From NCBI GenBank assembly GCA_020347585.1, contig CP070733.1, positions 859,347 to 866,140 on the forward strand: 6,794 nucleotides of DNA, in the 5' to 3' direction. The notes under the pieces were generated by a model that saw only the letters and a program-made list of their open reading frames with translations, did not search any database and was not told where the DNA came from. The DNA comes from Pseudomonadota bacterium. Lineage in GTDB: Bacteria > Pseudomonadota > Gammaproteobacteria > CAMYNG01. Shown here piece by piece: positions 4,717-6,794 of this stretch; within the stretch, counting starts at the first letter, position 1; the number at the start of each line of letters is the position of its first letter. A program made the position numbers and the translations under genes.

Positions 4717-5580
4717 TCAGCCGCCCTTTTTCAGTTTGATCTTCTGCAGTTCGTTCTGTGCCTGGCCGGCCTCGGTGGTGCCCGGGTAGGCCTTGATAAG
4801 CCGCTCCAGACTGGCGGATGCATTGGGATAATCGCGCAACGAGGAATAACTGTAACCAATCTTCAACATTGCCTCGGCCAGCTTCGGGCTGTTGGGGTAG
4901 TTGTCGATCAATTTTTGATAGTCGGCGATGGCCGCCTTGAAGTTCTGCTGGGCATAGTTCGCCTCGGCGAGCCAGTACTGCGCAATGTGGGCGTAGCGAC
5001 CGTTAGGATAGTCCTTGAGAAACTTGCGGAAGGCATCGATGGCGGCGTCGTAGCGTAATTCGCGCAGCAAATCGAACGCCTTCTGATAGGCCTGTTGCTC
5101 TCTGGCGGGATCCACCGTCGAGGCGCCTGCCGCACCGCTGGTGGCCGAGCCGGAACGCGTTGCCGCTGCGGCGGCAGCCGTCGCGCCGGCCGCGCTGGCC
5201 GCGACGGACTCACCCATGGAACCGGGTGGGCCACCGGACGGCGCAGCGGCTGCAGGCGCGCCACCATTGCGTTCAACTGCCAGCAAGCGGCGGTCAACAT
5301 CCAGGTAAAGCTCGCGCTGACGCCGCTTGAGATCCTCGAGCGAATGGTTCTGTACCTCAATCTCGCCGCGCAGGCGCTGCAACTCGCTTTGCAGGCCCTC
5401 GATCCGCACCATCATGTCCACCAGGCCCTGACTGTCGAGCAAACGCTCCATGCGCGCAAGGCGCTCCTCGACGGTCGGGCCCTTGGACTGTTCCATTTTT
5501 CTGGCCGCCAGCACCGGGTTGCACAGCCCCGGCGCCAGAACCAGCACGCAGACGAATGCGAAATTGCGGACGTTTGACAT
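4717..5580 (-). CDS. cpoB: CpoB (YbgF), periplasmic Tol-Pal partner with TPR domain
   Basis: CpoB is a periplasmic protein that binds TolA and, in E. coli, coordinates septal peptidoglycan synthesis with outer-membrane constriction. The ATG at 5580 gives 287 residues and overlaps the pal stop by one base (TGATG), suggesting translational coupling; a GTG at 5583 would add one residue. Order of parts: signal peptide (1-25, likely cut PVLA|ARK), a coiled-coil trimerisation region (about 36-104, LARMERLLDSQGL and following heptads), an alanine/glycine-rich linker (about 107-157), then TPR-like helical repeats (160-287) with YQKAFDLLRELRYDAAIDAF, YWLAEANYAQQNFKAAIADY and IGYSYSSLRDYPNASASL. It ends in KLKKGG. 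Its place after tolB-pal is conserved. The linker is low-complexity and likely varies between relatives. Confidence 0.95.
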   Translation of the reverse strand: MSNVRNFAFVCVLVLAPGLCNPVLAARKMEQSKGPTVEERLARMERLLDSQGLVDMMVRIEGLQSELQRLRGEIEVQNHSLEDLKRRQRELYLDVDRRLLAVERNGGAPAAAAPSGGPPGSMGESVAASAAGATAAAAAATRSGSATSGAAGASTVDPAREQQAYQKAFDLLRELRYDAAIDAFRKFLKDYPNGRYAHIAQYWLAEANYAQQNFKAAIADYQKLIDNYPNSPKLAEAMLKIGYSYSSLRDYPNASASLERLIKAYPGTTEAGQAQNELQKIKLKKGG

Positions 5581-6113
5581 CACTGACTACCCGAGTAAAG
5601 CAGTTCGGCGCGACGATTCAGGCGCCAGGCAGATTCATCGTGCCCCAGTGCTACCGGGCGCTCCTCGCCGAAGCTGATGGTTTGCACCTGGTCGTTGGAA
5701 GCACCCTGCAACACGAGCAACTGCAGCACGGACTTTGCGCGGCGCTCGCCAAGCGCCATATTGTACTCGCGCGTGCCGCGCTCGTCAGCGTGCCCTTCCA
5801 GAACGATCGAGGTGCCGGGATTTTGCGCCAGATACTGCGCGTGAGCCTTGATAATCTCGCGGTCCTCGCTGCTGAGTTCATTGCTATCAAACTCGAAATA
5901 AAACACGCGCTTGGACAACGGGCTCGCAGGATCGTCGATGGGACTGCCGGCGAATGCGCCGCCAAGTTCTGCACCGTAGGTCTGGTCGGCATCCGCAGCC
6001 TGCTGCTCTGCCGGCGCGGCGGCCGTTTCCTCTTCCTTGGCTGATTTCGAGGCACAACCTGCGATGGCCGCAACAAAAGCCAACAAAACGATCAGAGTCA
6101 ATATTCTATGCAC
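5580..6113 (-). CDS. pal: Pal, peptidoglycan-associated outer-membrane lipoprotein
   Basis: Pal anchors the outer membrane to peptidoglycan and is moved by TolB and the TolQRA motor during division. The 177-residue protein has a lipoprotein signal with lipobox IAGC (lipidated C20) followed by Ala, not Asp, consistent with export to the outer membrane. A short Ala/Glu-rich linker (21-65) leads to the OmpA-like peptidoglycan-binding domain, with YFEFDSNEL (72-80), GHADERGTREYNMALGERRA (107-126) and a C-terminal RLNRRAELLY (164-173). The start codon is GTG, fixed by a near-perfect Shine-Dalgarno AAAGGAGG (6127-6120) six bases upstream. The gene begins 30 bases after tolB and its stop overlaps the cpoB start. 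Confidence 0.97.
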   Translation of the reverse strand: MHRILTLIVLLAFVAAIAGCASKSAKEEETAAAPAEQQAADADQTYGAELGGAFAGSPIDDPASPLSKRVFYFEFDSNELSSEDREIIKAHAQYLAQNPGTSIVLEGHADERGTREYNMALGERRAKSVLQLLVLQGASNDQVQTISFGEERPVALGHDESAWRLNRRAELLYSGSQ

Positions 6114-6143
6114 AGCGATCCTCCTTTACCTGGGTTTTCCGAA

Positions 6144-6794
6144 TTATCGTGAAGCGTCTTTGAACGGGGACCACACCGGTTCCCGGATGTCGCCTTCGGA
6201 CACGCTCAGCTTTTGGTGCGCGCCGCCGTCCACAGAAACCGCGGCCAACACGCCGCGCCGTTTTGCCTCCGTGGCATACAAAATCATACTCGCGTTGGGC
6301 GCGAAACTCGGCGATTCATCGAGCCGAGAATCGGTCAACACTGAGAAGCGTCCGTTTTCCGAATCCAGCACCGCGATACGATACTTACCGCGGGCGCGAT
6401 GTACCATGGCTATGTAACGTCCGTCGTAGGAGACTGCGGCACGCGCGTTATAGCTCCCCTCGAACGTAATCCGGCTGGTACGCCCCGCGCCGTCACCGCC
6501 AAGCTCCACGCGATAAATCTGCGGTGTGCCGCCCCGATCCGATGTGAACAGTAACCCACTGCCGTCGGGCAACCAGGTGGGCTCGGTGTCAATCGCATAA
6601 TTCCGGGTCACACGCCGCAAGCGTTTGCTGGTCAGTTCATACAGGTAGATCTCCGCGTTCCCGTCCTTTGACAATGTCATGGCCAGTTGTTTCCCGTCCG
6701 GAGACCAGGCAGGCGCATTGTTAAGGCCGCGGTAGGTGGTCAAACGCTCGATCTTGCCGGTGACGAGCTCCTGGATGAAAATCTCCGGCTTACC
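6144..6794 (-). CDS. tolB: TolB, periplasmic beta-propeller (partial, C-terminal part)
   Basis: The frame is open to the window edge and gives the last 216 residues, ending in TAA at 6146-6144. An in-frame TTG at 6743 is internal, since GKPEIFIQELVTGKIER precedes it and continues the family pattern. TolB is a soluble periplasmic protein that binds Pal and TolA and helps recycle Pal at the septum. The visible part is the six-bladed propeller domain: repeated WSPDG-type blades at about residues 28-40 (PAWSPDGKQLAM), 72-84 (PTWLPDGSGLLFT), 119-130 (VSYDGRYIAMVH), 162-173 (PSFAPNASMILY) and a last PVWSPF near 206. The N-terminal domain and the tolQRA genes, if present, lie to the right, outside the window. 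It is the first gene seen in the tolB-pal-cpoB-queE-queC series. Confidence 0.96.
   Translation of the reverse strand, partial: GKPEIFIQELVTGKIERLTTYRGLNNAPAWSPDGKQLAMTLSKDGNAEIYLYELTSKRLRRVTRNYAIDTEPTWLPDGSGLLFTSDRGGTPQIYRVELGGDGAGRTSRITFEGSYNARAAVSYDGRYIAMVHRARGKYRIAVLDSENGRFSVLTDSRLDESPSFAPNASMILYATEAKRRGVLAAVSVDGGAHQKLSVSEGDIREPVWSPFKDASR

Noticed and set aside
4378..5058. A 226-codon plus-strand open frame opposite queE and cpoB
   Set aside because: It is antisense to two firmly identified genes, has no recognisable domain and crosses their boundary; long antisense frames are common in GC-rich DNA.
6741..6743. TTG as the tolB start
   Set aside because: The frame stays open to the window edge with TolB-like sequence before it, and the remaining protein would lack most of the family length.

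Overview
The window reads as chromosomal DNA of a sulfur-oxidising gammaproteobacterium. Two things support this. The left part carries the end of a thiosulfate-oxidation (sox) operon. The right part carries tolB-pal-cpoB-queE-queC followed further on by tRNA-Lys, a gene order I know from gammaproteobacteria such as Pseudomonas (E. coli has tol-pal-ybgF followed directly by a tRNA-Lys cluster). The DNA is GC-rich by eye, and the tRNA encodes its own CCA end. I cannot name the genus.

Left block, plus strand (1-1372): the last 15 codons of soxY, ending in the GGCGG swinging-arm tail, then soxZ, then a soxA with a single CXXCH haem motif. An intrinsic terminator ends the operon straight after soxA. 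No soxB is visible, so soxX and soxB, if present, lie elsewhere.

Middle (1373-3232): a gene-free stretch of about 280 bases with an unexplained long inverted repeat, then tRNA-Lys(UUU) on the minus strand. Next is a minus-strand membrane transporter of the YeeE/YedE (TsuA/SoxT) family. That family moves thiosulfate or other sulfane-sulfur compounds, so it fits the sox neighbourhood. The tRNA promoter appears to overlap the transporter's probable terminator hairpin.

Right block, minus strand (6794-3233): tolB (cut by the window edge), pal, cpoB/ybgF, queE, queC. The first three serve the Tol-Pal envelope-constriction system. The last two make the 7-deazaguanine precursor preQ0 of queuosine. 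Gaps are short (a 1-base overlap, then 30, 54 and 80 bases), which suggests one co-transcribed group.

No previously undescribed multi-gene system is visible. The points most worth a second look are the transporter placed between queC and tRNA-Lys, the shared terminator/promoter segment upstream of the tRNA, and the inverted repeat at 1398-1462.
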